From Arabidopsis thaliana (taxonomy: Eukaryota > Streptophyta > Magnoliopsida > Brassicales > Brassicaceae), in assembly GCF_000001735.4 (NCBI RefSeq), contig NC_003071.7, positions 17,459,443 through 17,523,442 of the forward strand: 64,000 nt of DNA, in the 5' to 3' direction. Under the pieces are notes generated by a model. That model worked only from the letters and a program-made list of their open reading frames with translations, did no database searches and was not told where the DNA came from. Shown here piece after piece: positions 36,324 through 46,349 of this stretch. The first letter of the stretch is position 1, and each line of letters starts with the position of its first letter. Position numbers and translations under genes: made by a program.

Positions 36324-36509
36324 ATGGAGATGAAGAAGATTGCCTGCGGAGTCGTTTTCGCTGCTGCTTCCATGACCGCCGTCATGGCTGCAGAGGTCGG
36401 AGCACCTGCACCAGGACCCGCCGCAAGTGGAGCCTCCGTAGCTGTTCCGGCTCTTGGCTCTTTGGTTGGAGCTTCCCTTGTGTCTCTCTTCGCCTACTAC
36501 TTGAACTAA
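36324..36509 (+). CDS. Arabinogalactan peptide (AGP23-like)
   Basis: A 61-residue AG-peptide precursor. Residues 1-22 form a signal peptide ([20 protein letters not shown]). The mature peptide is very short, with the glycosylation motif APAPGPAA, where prolines are hydroxylated and carry arabinogalactan. The C-terminal segment, ending [18 protein letters not shown], is a GPI-anchor signal. The product is expected on the outer face of the plasma membrane or in the wall; close relatives are pollen-enriched in Arabidopsis. Translation may start at Met1 (MEMKK) or Met3; the first is in a good context (AGCAATGGAG). This small gene is easily missed because the product is so short. Confidence 0.9.
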   Translation: MEMKKIACGVVFAAASMTAVMAAEVGAPAPGPAASGASVAVPALGSLVGASLVSLFAYYLN

Positions 36510-37513
36510 GCTTTTCTATTTAAAGCAAAAAAAGAAGAAATATCGATGTCTCTGTCAATTTCTATGATGTCCAATTTTGTGTGTGTTGTTTAGACAGGCA
36601 AAGTGAATAAAACGAAAAATAATTTGATTACGGTCAGACATGTTTTTATGTAATGCTGATTAATAAATATATATATACACTATCTGTTTTCTCTTTTTCA
36701 TATATCTTTCTTATACTACCACCATATTTTGGTTACTATATTTTTTGCGCAGGTATAATTTTGACCAAGTTAGAATTTTACAAAGTCTTAATTTTATTGA
36801 ATTCAACATATAAAGCTTTGTGAAAGTTATTTGGTTTAGGTGAATTCACATGGTCTACACAAAACAAAAAATGTACAAGCAGAAAGATATTTTCTGCTCA
36901 TAAAAACATCCTCAAACTATTGGATATTGCCTAGAAATCGCTTACCGGTTCTAGTTTTCTGAGTGATTTTATCCGACAAAAGTACACATCGTAATTTCAA
37001 AACAAGCGTATCACTTGTTGAATCTATGACGAATCACAATCATAAACCACTGGTCTTGTGATTTTGTTAATGGTTCAAATTATAATGTTGATTGATGTCT
37101 CACATAAGTCACAACAGAACATGATCAGATCATAGAAGCCACTAACAACTTCAGCCGCAGTAATCAAGCTCTTAATTAGCGATTTGTATTGTTAACAGCG
37201 ATGCCTTTTTTAATTCTTTTATTTTTTTGGAAACTAAAGTTTTGTACGCTTTTCAGAAAAAAGGAAATTGTTATTTTCGTTTATAATTTTCGTTTATAAA
37301 TTAATACGATTTGAAGTTACTTATGTTTTACAGGAAAAAAGGAAACTAATGAGTTTACTTATCTCTAACAGAAAGAAGGAAACTTTTCTCTATATATATG
37401 ATAACTCTCTTCACCAAATTATTTCGATTCTCAGATTTCACGTACATCACCTAGGTTTTGTTTCTTAACTTGGAGCCAAAGAAATCAGAGAATCAATAAT
37501 ATATTCCATTGCA
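36510..37513. other. Intergenic upstream of the first kinase
   Basis: AG-peptide 3' UTR (to about 36680) followed by AT-rich DNA that serves as the upstream region of the kinase at 37514. The plus ORF at 37268-37468 has no domain. The short leader ends ATTCCATTGCAATGG around the kinase start, similar to TTTGCAATGG before the second kinase. Confidence 0.55.
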
Positions 37514-38635
37514 ATGGTGCCACCAGAGCTAGAATTCAACAAGTATCTCGGAAAGGGTTCATACGGTTCGGTGAGTCTTTTCAAGTATTCGAAACCACGC
37601 ACGACTCTCTACACCGCGGTGATGACTTGCAACTATAAAAACGCTGAGTCTCTCGAGAAAGAGTTTGGAATCTTGTCTGAATTCAAGGGTTGTTCGAGAA
37701 TTGTCCAGTGCTATGAAAACAGAGTTATAGAGAATCTGGACGTTGAGGGTAACAAAGAGTATATGATGCTAATGGAGTACGCAGCTGGAGGAAGCTTGAG
37801 GACTTTCATGAAACGTTCCGAAGACAAGAAATTGCCTGATCCTTTGATAAGAGAGTTTACTCGAATGATCCTCGAAGGCTTAGCCACAATTCACGGACAG
37901 GGCTATGTCCACTGCGATCTCAAACCCGATAACATCCTCGTTTTCCCAAGATGTGTCTACAAGAAGAGAGCATGGAGATCGTCTTACGAATTGAAGATTT
38001 CTGATTTTGGATTGTCGAAAAGAGATGGAGACAGTAAGTGGTGGCATCCTCATCGTCCGTTTGTGGGAACTGCGATCTACATGTCGCCGGGATCGGTTTC
38101 TCACGGCGAGACAGGGAGAGGACTTGATTTATGGTCATTAGGATGTGTGGTGTTGGAGATGTACACTGGAAAGAAACCATGGTGGCATAATAACTATGAC
38201 TTGAAGGATCTCAAGAACTGGTACGCGCCAATGATTCCGAGTGATCTTCCTTGCGATGCAAAACACTTTATTATGGCTTGCTTTGCGTTAAATACAAACG
38301 AGAGAAGAGACGCATTGACATTGTTGGAGCATAGCTTCTTGCGTGGGGTGGTTAATAAGATCACAAAGCCTCATGTGAAGAATGAGAATCCGAAAGAAAT
38401 TGCACTGGCATTGGGGAGAGTTGTGAGGAGACCATCAAAAGTTCTTACGTCCATTTTCAAAAGAGCCGGAGAGTTGATGAAGATCATCAAGAAGCAGCCA
38501 AGAGCACCGAGATCCAATTTGCTTCCTGTTCACATTTGTCACTTAGCACAACCATCTCAAAAGATTTGTTTTTTCATTTATTGTTCTCTTTGTGTTGTGT
38601 TTATTATCTTAACGGTAGTTTGTATGTTTCGTTGA
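37514..38635 (+). CDS. MAPKKK-like kinase with altered catalytic residues and C-terminal hydrophobic tail
   Basis: Intronless 373-residue protein, first of a tandem trio that resembles the plant MEKK/MAPKKK-like group. The Gly loop GKGSYGSV (13-20) is intact. The beta-3 lysine found in both neighbours (AVKT, AVKI) is methionine here (AVMT, M37), and the APE-type motif is SPG (191-193) where the neighbours have SPE. The catalytic loop VHCDLKPDN (132-140, a CD type) and DFG (164-166) are retained. After the kinase fold (about 5-277), a basic region leads to a hydrophobic stretch at 351-371 (CFFIYCSLCVVFIILTVVCM) that ends two residues before the stop, as in a tail-anchored membrane protein. I infer a weakly active or inactive, membrane-tethered kinase. 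No symbol is recalled. Confidence 0.92.
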   Translation: MVPPELEFNKYLGKGSYGSVSLFKYSKPRTTLYTAVMTCNYKNAESLEKEFGILSEFKGCSRIVQCYENRVIENLDVEGNKEYMMLMEYAAGGSLRTFMKRSEDKKLPDPLIREFTRMILEGLATIHGQGYVHCDLKPDNILVFPRCVYKKRAWRSSYELKISDFGLSKRDGDSKWWHPHRPFVGTAIYMSPGSVSHGETGRGLDLWSLGCVVLEMYTGKKPWWHNNYDLKDLKNWYAPMIPSDLPCDAKHFIMACFALNTNERRDALTLLEHSFLRGVVNKITKPHVKNENPKEIALALGRVVRRPSKVLTSIFKRAGELMKIIKKQPRAPRSNLLPVHICHLAQPSQKICFFIYCSLCVVFIILTVVCMFR

Positions 38636-40005
38636 TTGCTATTTCATTAACGCAAAGTTTCCATGATTGACTACTTCATTATTAGTGTAAACATGGTCTG
38701 TGTTCCGGAAATTGAGATGTGATGATGGAGAGTGGAACCAAAACAAGTTCAGGAACTAATGTGAGGATTACTAGAGAATCAATAGGTTGACAATAAAAAA
38801 AAAAAATCAATATCTTGGTTTACACACTATATACTAAGTTATTAAATATTAATAAGCAAATTAACAAACGCTTTTTAGAGCTAAACAGAACCGGAAGCAA
38901 ATTGTTTATCAAGTTTTGAAATGTATAAATTTATTGAATATACAGTATATGTACTATGTGATATAAAAACTAAATAGCAAATTCAGATTTGGACCCAAAT
39001 AGTTATTGGTTAAATTTAAATATTTTAAAATTTCATGATATCCTATTCATATCCAAAACTAAATTTGAGTCAACTTTTTTTGAGTTCTATAAATTTGAAT
39101 CGAATCTTGACCAGAGGTTCTTTTTGATTAATTTCAAATTTTGACCTTAAAACAAATATTATTAAGAAAAGGACCAATACGAAACCGTAAAAATAGGGGT
39201 ATACGTCATACTAATACACTTCGGACTCTTATTAAATTAAAAACAAAATCCATGGAATAATAGATCCAACAGTTAGGATTCGCTGTTGGTAGGAGCAACG
39301 GCAGATCTTCTACTTTCCTTTTTGTTTAATGCATTTACATAAATTTATTTTCCTCTCGGCAAATTAAAGCCATAATGTTTGTTTTATTTATTTTAAAGAT
39401 CGAGCTCCGATTTTGGACTTTCTCTAGGGTTTATCATAACAACTAATATTTGATCAGCAAGTCTAATTCAGATTTTTTCCTGATTTTGTCTTTTACTTGG
39501 GGTTACTTTCAATTAATGCATTTTTTTTTTCAGATTCTATCTCTCAGGTCAATAGATTTCCAAGTTATCAAAAATAAACAACAAGCTCAATTAATGATTA
39601 GTGTTGTTTAATTTAATTTTGTTTGATAATATTTGATGTTTAGTAGAATATTCTTATAAAAAAAAACCTTTAACATTTTTTTTTTTTTTGATGATAAGTA
39701 TTGCTAACTAAGGAAAAAGTAAAATTCTCAACCGAACTTTTGTTATTTCCTTATTTCCGCTGTTCTATTCCGAAAAAAAAAAAATCTTTATATCTATTTC
39801 GCTGTAAATAAATTAAAAACGAAAAATAAAAAGGAAATAGTGAATGAAGTTGGTTAGATCTCACATTAATTGCTTATATATTTGTGTGAGACTTTATTCC
39901 CAAGCTATTACAAGTTCTCAGATTTTTCCACTTTCACTTAATTAGGTTTTGCTTAAAGCTTGTTGCCAAATCTATCAGAAGAATTCAATCGTTGTTCTAT
40001 TTGCA
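38636..40005. other. Intergenic between kinases 1 and 2
   Basis: AT-rich spacer holding the 3' flank of the first kinase and the promoter of the second. A short A-tailed insertion lies at 38777-38812. A block at about 39241-39330 (around GGAGCAACGGCAGATCTT) is shared with the spacer before the third kinase. A T run lies at about 39680. The kinase 2 ORF extends upstream to 39949, but the added 19 codons are not conserved in the neighbours and look like leader. Confidence 0.6.
38777..38812 (+). repeat. Short A-tailed insertion flanked by 8-bp direct repeats
   Basis: AATCAATA occurs at 38777-38784 and 38805-38812. Between them lies GGTTGACAAT followed by an A run. The GTTGAC-plus-A-run body resembles two other such footprints further right (near 44.0 and 46.4 kb). 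The 8-bp repeat alone is short, so support comes from the shared pattern. Confidence 0.5.
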
Positions 40006-40962
40006 ATGGTGGCGTTAGATTTGGAGTTCGAAAGGTATCCGGGGGAACGTTCGTTTGGTTCGGTGAGTCTCTTCAAGTACAAAAGACAACGCGACGGCGA
40101 GACTCAATACGCCGCCGTGAAAACATCTAGCGACGAAAATGCTAAGTCTCTCTACAAAGAGTTTCAGATCCTCTCTCAATTCAAGGGTTGTTCGAGAATC
40201 GTCCAATGCTACGGGAATGGAGTAAAAGAGATATTTAACGACAAGGGTTACGTAGAATACAAGATTGCCATGGAGTACGCATTTGGAGGAAGCTTGAGCG
40301 ATTTCATGGACCGATTCAAAGACAGAAAATTGTCTGATTCGATGATCAGAGAGTTTACTCGTATGCTTCTCGAGGGTTTAGCCACGATTCACAGACACGG
40401 CTATGTTCACTGCGATCTCAAACCCGAAAACATCCTTGTTTTCCCTAGTTCTGTCTACAAGAACGGCGCGTGGATCAGATCCTACGAATTGAAGATTTCT
40501 GATTTCGGGATGTCGAAAAGAGATGGAGACACTCAGTGGTGGCAACCTCGCAAACCATATGTGGGAACACCGATCTATATGTCGCCTGAGTCGATCTCTC
40601 ACGGGGAGATAGGGAAAGGACTTGATTTATGGTCGTTGGGATGTGTGGTGTTGGAGATGTACACTAGAAAGAAGCCATGGTGGCATACTAACTATGAATT
40701 AGAAGAGCTCATGAAGTGTTATGAGCCGTTGTTTCCGCGTAATCTTCCTTGCGATGCAAAACTCTTTCTCATGACCTGCTTTGCGTCCGAACCAGATGAG
40801 AGGAAAGATGCGTTGACATTGTTGAGGCAAAGCTTCTTGCATGGAGATGTCAATAAGTTCACAAACCGTCAGATGAATGTGAAGATTGACAGTGCGGATG
40901 ATTTTACCCTGCAACTGGAGAAAGTTAGCCAGATGCTTTCGGAAATTAGGACTATGTGTTAA
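40006..40962 (+). CDS. MAPKKK-like protein kinase, tandem copy 2
   Basis: Intronless 318-residue kinase, closely similar to its left neighbour through the catalytic domain. The beta-3 lysine is present (AAVKT, K39), the catalytic loop is VHCDLKPEN (H135, C136, D137), DFG is at 166-168 and the APE-type motif is SPE (193-195). The Gly-rich loop is degenerate: YPGERSFGSV keeps the first and third glycines but has arginine in place of the second. The first kinase's long C-terminal extension and hydrophobic tail are missing. The chosen start, MVALDLEFER, aligns with MVPPELEFNK and MSPEMEFVKV in the other two copies. MAPKKK-like membership is by resemblance; the substrate is unknown. Confidence 0.92.
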   Translation: MVALDLEFERYPGERSFGSVSLFKYKRQRDGETQYAAVKTSSDENAKSLYKEFQILSQFKGCSRIVQCYGNGVKEIFNDKGYVEYKIAMEYAFGGSLSDFMDRFKDRKLSDSMIREFTRMLLEGLATIHRHGYVHCDLKPENILVFPSSVYKNGAWIRSYELKISDFGMSKRDGDTQWWQPRKPYVGTPIYMSPESISHGEIGKGLDLWSLGCVVLEMYTRKKPWWHTNYELEELMKCYEPLFPRNLPCDAKLFLMTCFASEPDERKDALTLLRQSFLHGDVNKFTNRQMNVKIDSADDFTLQLEKVSQMLSEIRTMC

Positions 40963-42186
40963 TTTGAAGTTGATGAGCTCTGCAGAGAGCCCTGGTCCAC
41001 AGTAATATTGATTAATTCACATTTTCTAATTAGCAGAATTATGTAATAGTTTTTGGTATATCATTGACTCTTATAATAGTTGGTTTGAATGTATATGAAC
41101 AAATTTATCTGTGCACCTTTTATAACTTCAAGCTTTTTTTTTATCACTCTTCAGTTCCAGGTACCAGATTCATGTCTTCTTTTTAATGTTCTCTGCTTTT
41201 CCTTTTTTGAAAGAAGAATGTTCTTTGTTTTTCCTTGCACTCAATCTACTTGTTTAGAGTCCAAATTTCTCCCTTAAGCAACTTCCTCTGTTTCTTACAT
41301 CCCTCAATTTACTTGTTTAGAGTCAGAATTCTTGAGCTTAGTCCTGTTCTGTTTTTCAACAGCTATTAATCTATTTAGCTACTCAGTAGTTACGAAAAAT
41401 AGATTGCCAGAAACTTTTGGACCTTTTGACATTGATTGGTACATAACCTCTGTGCCGAGCAAGTTAAAAATCTCTGCACTTAATATAAATTATCTCATTG
41501 TCAGTTTAGTTTTAGTGATCTGTATTTTACACCAACTTTAAAGGTTTTTGAAGACTTCTTTTATTTAGTAATCTTCATATCCAATAAAAGTCGGATTTTT
41601 AATGATAAGTAAATAAGTCCAAAACACTGAAAAAGTTTTTCACCACACGGTTTTAAGTGTTTAACATTTTGACAGTAGTCGGTACAGAATAATATATTTT
41701 TTTTAGTCCAAAAACAAATTCCATGAAATCCTTCATCCAACGGACAGGATTCATTGGATGGTGGGAGCAACGGCAGCAGATCTTAATATTTTTTCCTTTT
41801 GTTTAAGATATTTGAATATATCCTTATTTTCATGATTAACATAATTAAAATATCCTTTCCGATCTTCTCTATTTTCCTTCTCTTATTCCAACGAATTAAT
41901 GCAATATTATCTATTTATTTACTAATTAGAAAATTTCCATTTTTTCACCAAACCAAAATCCTGATCAAATTAGGGTTTAATTGTAAATACTGCTCTAAGG
42001 AGTTAGATAACTTTTAGACAAAAAAAAAAAAAAAAAAAGGAGTTAGATAACAAAGTAACCAGAGAGATTGATCAGAGCAAATAAATTTCGGGAGTTTGAG
42101 ATTATCATCTTTCAATTGAGAATAGTGAAACGAAGAACATACAGATCACGCGAGAGAGAGTGATCAGAGACAATCAATCGCAAAAG
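40963..42186. other. Intergenic between kinases 2 and 3
   Basis: Contains the 3' flank of kinase 2 and the promoter of kinase 3. Positions about 41709-41805 repeat, with divergence, the block at 39241-39330 (shared core GGAGCAACGGCAG). A retroposon-like footprint with 15-bp direct repeats lies at 41997-42051. ORFs at 41089-41277, 41332-41541, 41561-41770 and 41799-42017 are AT-driven with no domain. Confidence 0.6.
41997..42051 (+). repeat. A-tailed micro-insertion with perfect 15-bp target duplication
   Basis: AAGGAGTTAGATAAC is present at 41997-42011 and 42037-42051. The 25 bases between them are TTTTAGAC followed by 17 A. Perfect long direct repeats, one directly after the A run, are the signature of LINE-type target-primed reverse transcription. 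The inserted body is only 8 nt. The footprint lies about 140 bp upstream of the third kinase's start codon. Confidence 0.85.
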
Positions 42187-43242
42187 ATGTCGCCGGAGAT
42201 GGAATTCGTGAAGGTTTTGGGAAAGGGTACTTACGGCTCCGTCGAGCTCTTCAGCCACAAACAAAACGACGGATCGTTGCTCTACAACGCAGTGAAGATC
42301 ATGGACTCTGAGAACTACGGTTCTATAGACCAAGAGTTTCGAATTCTGTCGGAACTCAGAGGATGTCCTTGTATCGTGCAATTGTGTGGGAACTCTCTTG
42401 TTCAAGGAATTGATTGCAATGGAAAAAAAGTTTACATGATGTCAATGGAGTATGCAGCTGCTGGTACTCTAACTAATTTCATCAAAAGAAACCGAACGAA
42501 GTTGTCGGATTCTGTTATTAAAGACTTCACTCGTATGATTCTACAAGGATTGGTCTCGATTCATAATCATGGTTATGTTCATTGTGATCTTAAACCGGAC
42601 AATATCCTTCTTTTTCCTCTTTACGATAAAGATACGTGGAATTGTTCTTACGAGTTGAAGATTTCGGATTTCGGAATATCGACAAGGGCCGGAGACAAAT
42701 CTGGTTGTTGGAGAGTCGATGAACCGTGGGTGGGAACGTCTATCTACATGTCTCCTGAGTCAGTCAGCGACGGCACCACCGTTGAGAAAACCCTAGATTT
42801 GTGGTCACTTGGTTGCATTGTGTTGAAGATGTATACCGGTAAGCGGCCATGGTTAGGGTTTGAGAAAGATGTTAAGTCTCTTCTTTTGAATCAAAAGGCA
42901 CCAGAGATTCCAGAGACTCTGCCGTGTGATGCAAGGCTGTTTTTGGAGAAGTGTTTCTCAAGAAAACCTGAGGAGAGAGGATCAGCTTCGGAGTTGCTGT
43001 TGCATCCGTTTTTGACCGGAGATGAGAAGAAGGGTTCTTCCGTCGCCGGTGGAGAGAGGACGGGGATGGTGTTGAGGCTCAGAAAACCTCCGCCGATATC
43101 GAAAGATATTCCAACGAAGCCACGGAAATTGAAGGTTATTTCACAAAAGCCCCAACAGTTAAAGAAAGTCTCGAATAAACCCCTAAAGGTGAAGATTGTT
43201 CCTCCGAGACCCCCAAGATCCGATTTTGTCCCCGTTCTATAA
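42187..43242 (+). CDS. MAPKKK-like protein kinase, tandem copy 3
   Basis: Intronless 351-residue kinase, the most divergent of the trio but with the best-preserved catalytic set. It has Gly loop GKGTYGSV (12-19), beta-3 lysine K37 (NAVKI), catalytic loop VHCDLKPDN (H132, C133, D134), DFG at 161-163 and SPE at 189-191. The C-terminal tail after about residue 280 is basic and proline-rich, with repeated K-P-x-K-L-K-V units, and has no membrane segment. The ATG used aligns with its neighbours; the open frame extends nine codons upstream to 42160 without conservation. Probably active, with unknown pathway and substrates. Confidence 0.92.
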   Translation: MSPEMEFVKVLGKGTYGSVELFSHKQNDGSLLYNAVKIMDSENYGSIDQEFRILSELRGCPCIVQLCGNSLVQGIDCNGKKVYMMSMEYAAAGTLTNFIKRNRTKLSDSVIKDFTRMILQGLVSIHNHGYVHCDLKPDNILLFPLYDKDTWNCSYELKISDFGISTRAGDKSGCWRVDEPWVGTSIYMSPESVSDGTTVEKTLDLWSLGCIVLKMYTGKRPWLGFEKDVKSLLLNQKAPEIPETLPCDARLFLEKCFSRKPEERGSASELLLHPFLTGDEKKGSSVAGGERTGMVLRLRKPPPISKDIPTKPRKLKVISQKPQQLKKVSNKPLKVKIVPPRPPRSDFVPVL

Positions 43243-43583
43243 ACTACTGAAGTTAAACCATGTTACTACTCTAGTATAAAAAATGTAGATTTTGCAAATT
43301 GCCAAATTATATTGCATATGAAATTTATTGATGTCTTTTTTCAATTCCGATGAAAGTAATTGGTTATTTCTAGTTGTACGATTTTTTCCTTCGCTTATTG
43401 ATGATACCAGAAAACCAGCTCTAGTTACTTACATACGATTAACCAAATTGATTGTAGTAGTTGTACAATCTCTCTCAGATCAATAATCATAGCTTTGTGG
43501 ATAAACAACGAAAGGTTCAAACACATGGGCCGTCACAAAAGGCCAATTTAAGATTTTTCGACCCATCCAAAAAGCCTAGTAGT

Positions 43584-43738
43584 AATAAGAGTTCCAAGTT
43601 TTTAGTCTATACTTTTTTGGATGTGTTTGAAATCCTACAGGAGATGTGTTTGGAATCCTACAGGAGATGTGTTTTATGTAATCACCAACAATTGGTGTTT
43701 ACAAATAAGAGTTCCAAGTTTTTAGTCTTTACTTTTTT
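43584..43738 (+). repeat. 35-bp direct repeat, 120-bp period, with internal 23-bp tandem repeat
   Basis: A 35-bp block starting AATAAGAGTTCCAAGTTTTT occurs at 43584-43618 and 43704-43738 with one mismatch. Between the copies, AATCCTACAGGAGATGTGTT occurs at 43631 and again at 43654 (period 23). The same AATCCTACAGGAGATG core also appears inverted inside the adjacent SINE-like insertion at about 43771-43786, so the block is probably rearranged SINE sequence. Confidence 0.85.
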
Positions 43739-43868
43739 TTTTGGGTAGAGATCATGATATGTAAATTAACCATCTCCTGTAGGATTCGAACTCAAGATCT
43801 GGTCAGGTTCTCTCTCAAGAGCTTTCCAAACTCAACTAGTATAGCTACCGACGTAACCACTGTAGGAC
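43733..43868 (-). mobile_element. tRNA-derived SINE-like insertion
   Basis: Read on the minus strand, about 136 bp begins near 43868. It has an A-box-like TAGCTATACTAGTTGAG at 43847-43831 and a B-box-like GAGTTCGAATCC at 43793-43782, and ends in a run of about 10 A at 43742-43733. Spacing and order match a Pol III internal promoter followed by an A tail, as in Brassicaceae SINEs. I could not find clear flanking target duplications, and the A box is imperfect. The family is not assigned. Confidence 0.5.
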
Positions 43869-43960
43869 AATATTATAAAACTGGTTTTAGGTTTCTATAA
43901 TTATCAAAATATATTGTTAAAAAATCCTTAGTAGTATATGAATGTGTTATTGAGAGCAAC

Positions 43961-44013
43961 AAAATGATATAAGTATTACTTAAGATATCATGGTTGACAA
44001 AAAAATGATATAA
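43961..44013 (+). repeat. Short A-tailed insertion flanked by 12-bp direct repeats
   Basis: AAAATGATATAA occurs at 43961-43972 and 44002-44013. The sequence between them ends GGTTGAC plus A's immediately before the second copy, as expected for a truncated retroposon. The tail motif resembles those at 38.8 and 46.4 kb. Confidence 0.6.
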
Positions 44014-46349
44014 ATATATGTGTAATTGACTCATTTCCCATGCACGAGGGTTCAAATATTAATATATAAAAATCATATTATAAAAAGAAAGCAAATTGAC
44101 AATAGGGCCGGAGACATATCACATAATCTAGAGAAAGTTCCCCACATACATTGTTAAACCATCATCTGAAAAGATGCTCTCATAATACACACACACATAT
44201 ATGTATAGGAATATTCATAAATGGTGGTCCATTTAAAAGAAACAAGACCCATATCAGTTTCAGACAATAATGATAATCACAAACCCACCAAAAGCTATAA
44301 TAATACACATTTCACATTTGTATGTATGTTTATCCTTTTACATTGACTTATATACGGTTGAAATCGAGCCCATTCTCTTCATATGTTGTTGTCACCACCT
44401 ATAAATTTCTCTTACTCATTCAATCATGTTTTTTTCTTTCTTAATGCTTATTTTCAACTCTCTCCCTTTCATGGTAAATTTTTTTCATATACTTTTTATC
44501 AGACTCTCTGACACGTTCTAAAATTAACGACTATGTATAAATGTCAAACAATGACTCATGTAACTAAACAATTTCTTGTATCGAATTTAGAAATATAGGG
44601 TCTGTTGATGCCGGTTTGTAGAACATTGGTGGTTAGTTTTGAACTCCTTTGTTTGTTCATATACATAGTTTTGTGTTTTTTATATCCACTAAATCTATTA
44701 GAAAGCTATACCTCTTGCCTCTTGGTAAAAAAATAGAGTAGGTTAAACGCAAACTTGTTTTTTCACTACTAGTAAAAAATTTCATCTACTTGTAATGCAT
44801 AATGTAGATCATCCAAAAAAAAAAAAACTAATAATAGTAATGAAGATCATCACACCGTGAGATATTAATTGATCTTATCATTATTGTATATAAAAGAATT
44901 AATCATGAGTTTGGTCATGAGTTCGATGAAGTGATGGAGAGTTAAGAGTAGATTGTTTAAAACTGAAAGAGACCGGTGAGCTCTTCATGTTGTTTTTAAC
45001 TCCACTTGCATTTGTTCTATAGCTTTTAATTTTGGGGTTCCTCTCATTCTTATTTTCTGTTTTCTTCTACTTAAAATAAAATATCTTTCACCATTTATTT
45101 TCTATATTACTTTGAAGTTCGGTCCTTGTATATAGCTGAACATTGTGAGGTCACATATAACGAAAAGGACAAGATATGCTTGTCCCTCAAAATCTAGACT
45201 CTTTTTTCTCATCTTTCATATTTATTATCTTTATTATTTATTACTGGCCCAAACATTTCATCATATTTCTTTTCAGAAAAATAAACAAGGAGGGAATTTG
45301 CATACATATGTGTATATAAGAGTGGAGGAGTTGAATCCAAGAAATGGATGTGAGGGCAAGAAAGTGAGAGATATGGTCCCCTCAACAAAAGCCATTAAAT
45401 CTCTGAGCATATGACTGTGACTTTAATGGCAAAGCAAAGAGGTTTGCAATTGCATGATTCAATGAAGAGTTGCTGTTAGGGTTTGGGAGATTTGTGGGCT
45501 TTTAAGTGCATGTTTTTTTGTGGGGTTCAAGTGCCATTCATGGGACCCAATTACATTTTTTTTAGATTTGTTTTACTTTTCTTTGTAACCATGTTTTTAG
45601 ATATGCATTTACAATATGTTTTTTTTTTCTTCCCTTTTTTATGAGATTTAAAAGTATTATATTATGACACAAGTATGTTACACTGGTTAGGACTTAGCTT
45701 TAGACAAAAAAAAATCAGAGTCCGAGATTTTATATAGATTTCGTCTTTTTAATCAAAAAAGTTCTGATATATAACCTAAAAAGACTACGTAGTATGATCT
45801 AAGAGATTTGACAAAATTTGGTTGTAGAAAGTCCGATATTAAGCATTCTCATCAATTTCCCTTAAATATTTTTCTAAAATATTAGAGGAATACAAAAAAA
45901 CATTCTCATTAACTATATAATTTTAATAACAGTTAAAACTTTCATATTTGCATGCCAAGGCTCTCTGATGAGTTTAAATGTTAAATCGCATGTGTAGGTT
46001 TAAACAGAGTTTATTGTTTGTGGAAAAATAAAAGAGACGTGGACTCGTCATGTGAAGTCCAAAATCTGCAAAATTATGTATGTAAATTAATGTACTTTGG
46101 GACCAGCATTCGTATGGACATTATTACCATAGTTGAATTTACTTCCCTTTCTTACAATAAGCTTTTGATTACTCATATATACCTCACACATGTTATGTGA
46201 ATCGGTAAATTCATACTATATGTGAGGAAGTCACTTACAACAGTTGGATTTTAAAGGGAATCCGTCTGAAAAAAATTTGGAGAAAAAAAGAAATTGTTTT
46301 GCTTACATAATTTAATTTAAAAATTATAAATAACAATACTTTTATAAGA

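Noticed and set aside
39949..40005. Nineteen-codon N-terminal extension of the second tandem kinase
   Set aside because: It does not align with the other two copies, which start at the position of MVALDLEF.
43782..43868. A functional tRNA gene on the minus strand
   Set aside because: A- and B-box-like motifs exist, but the sequence does not fold into acceptor and anticodon stems by eye and ends in an A tail, so SINE-like is the better reading.
44800..44851. Further retroposon footprint (TAATGTAGATCATC / TAATGAAGATCATC around an A run)
   Set aside because: The repeats differ by one base and the A run is not adjacent to the second repeat, so the pattern is weaker than in the five listed cases.
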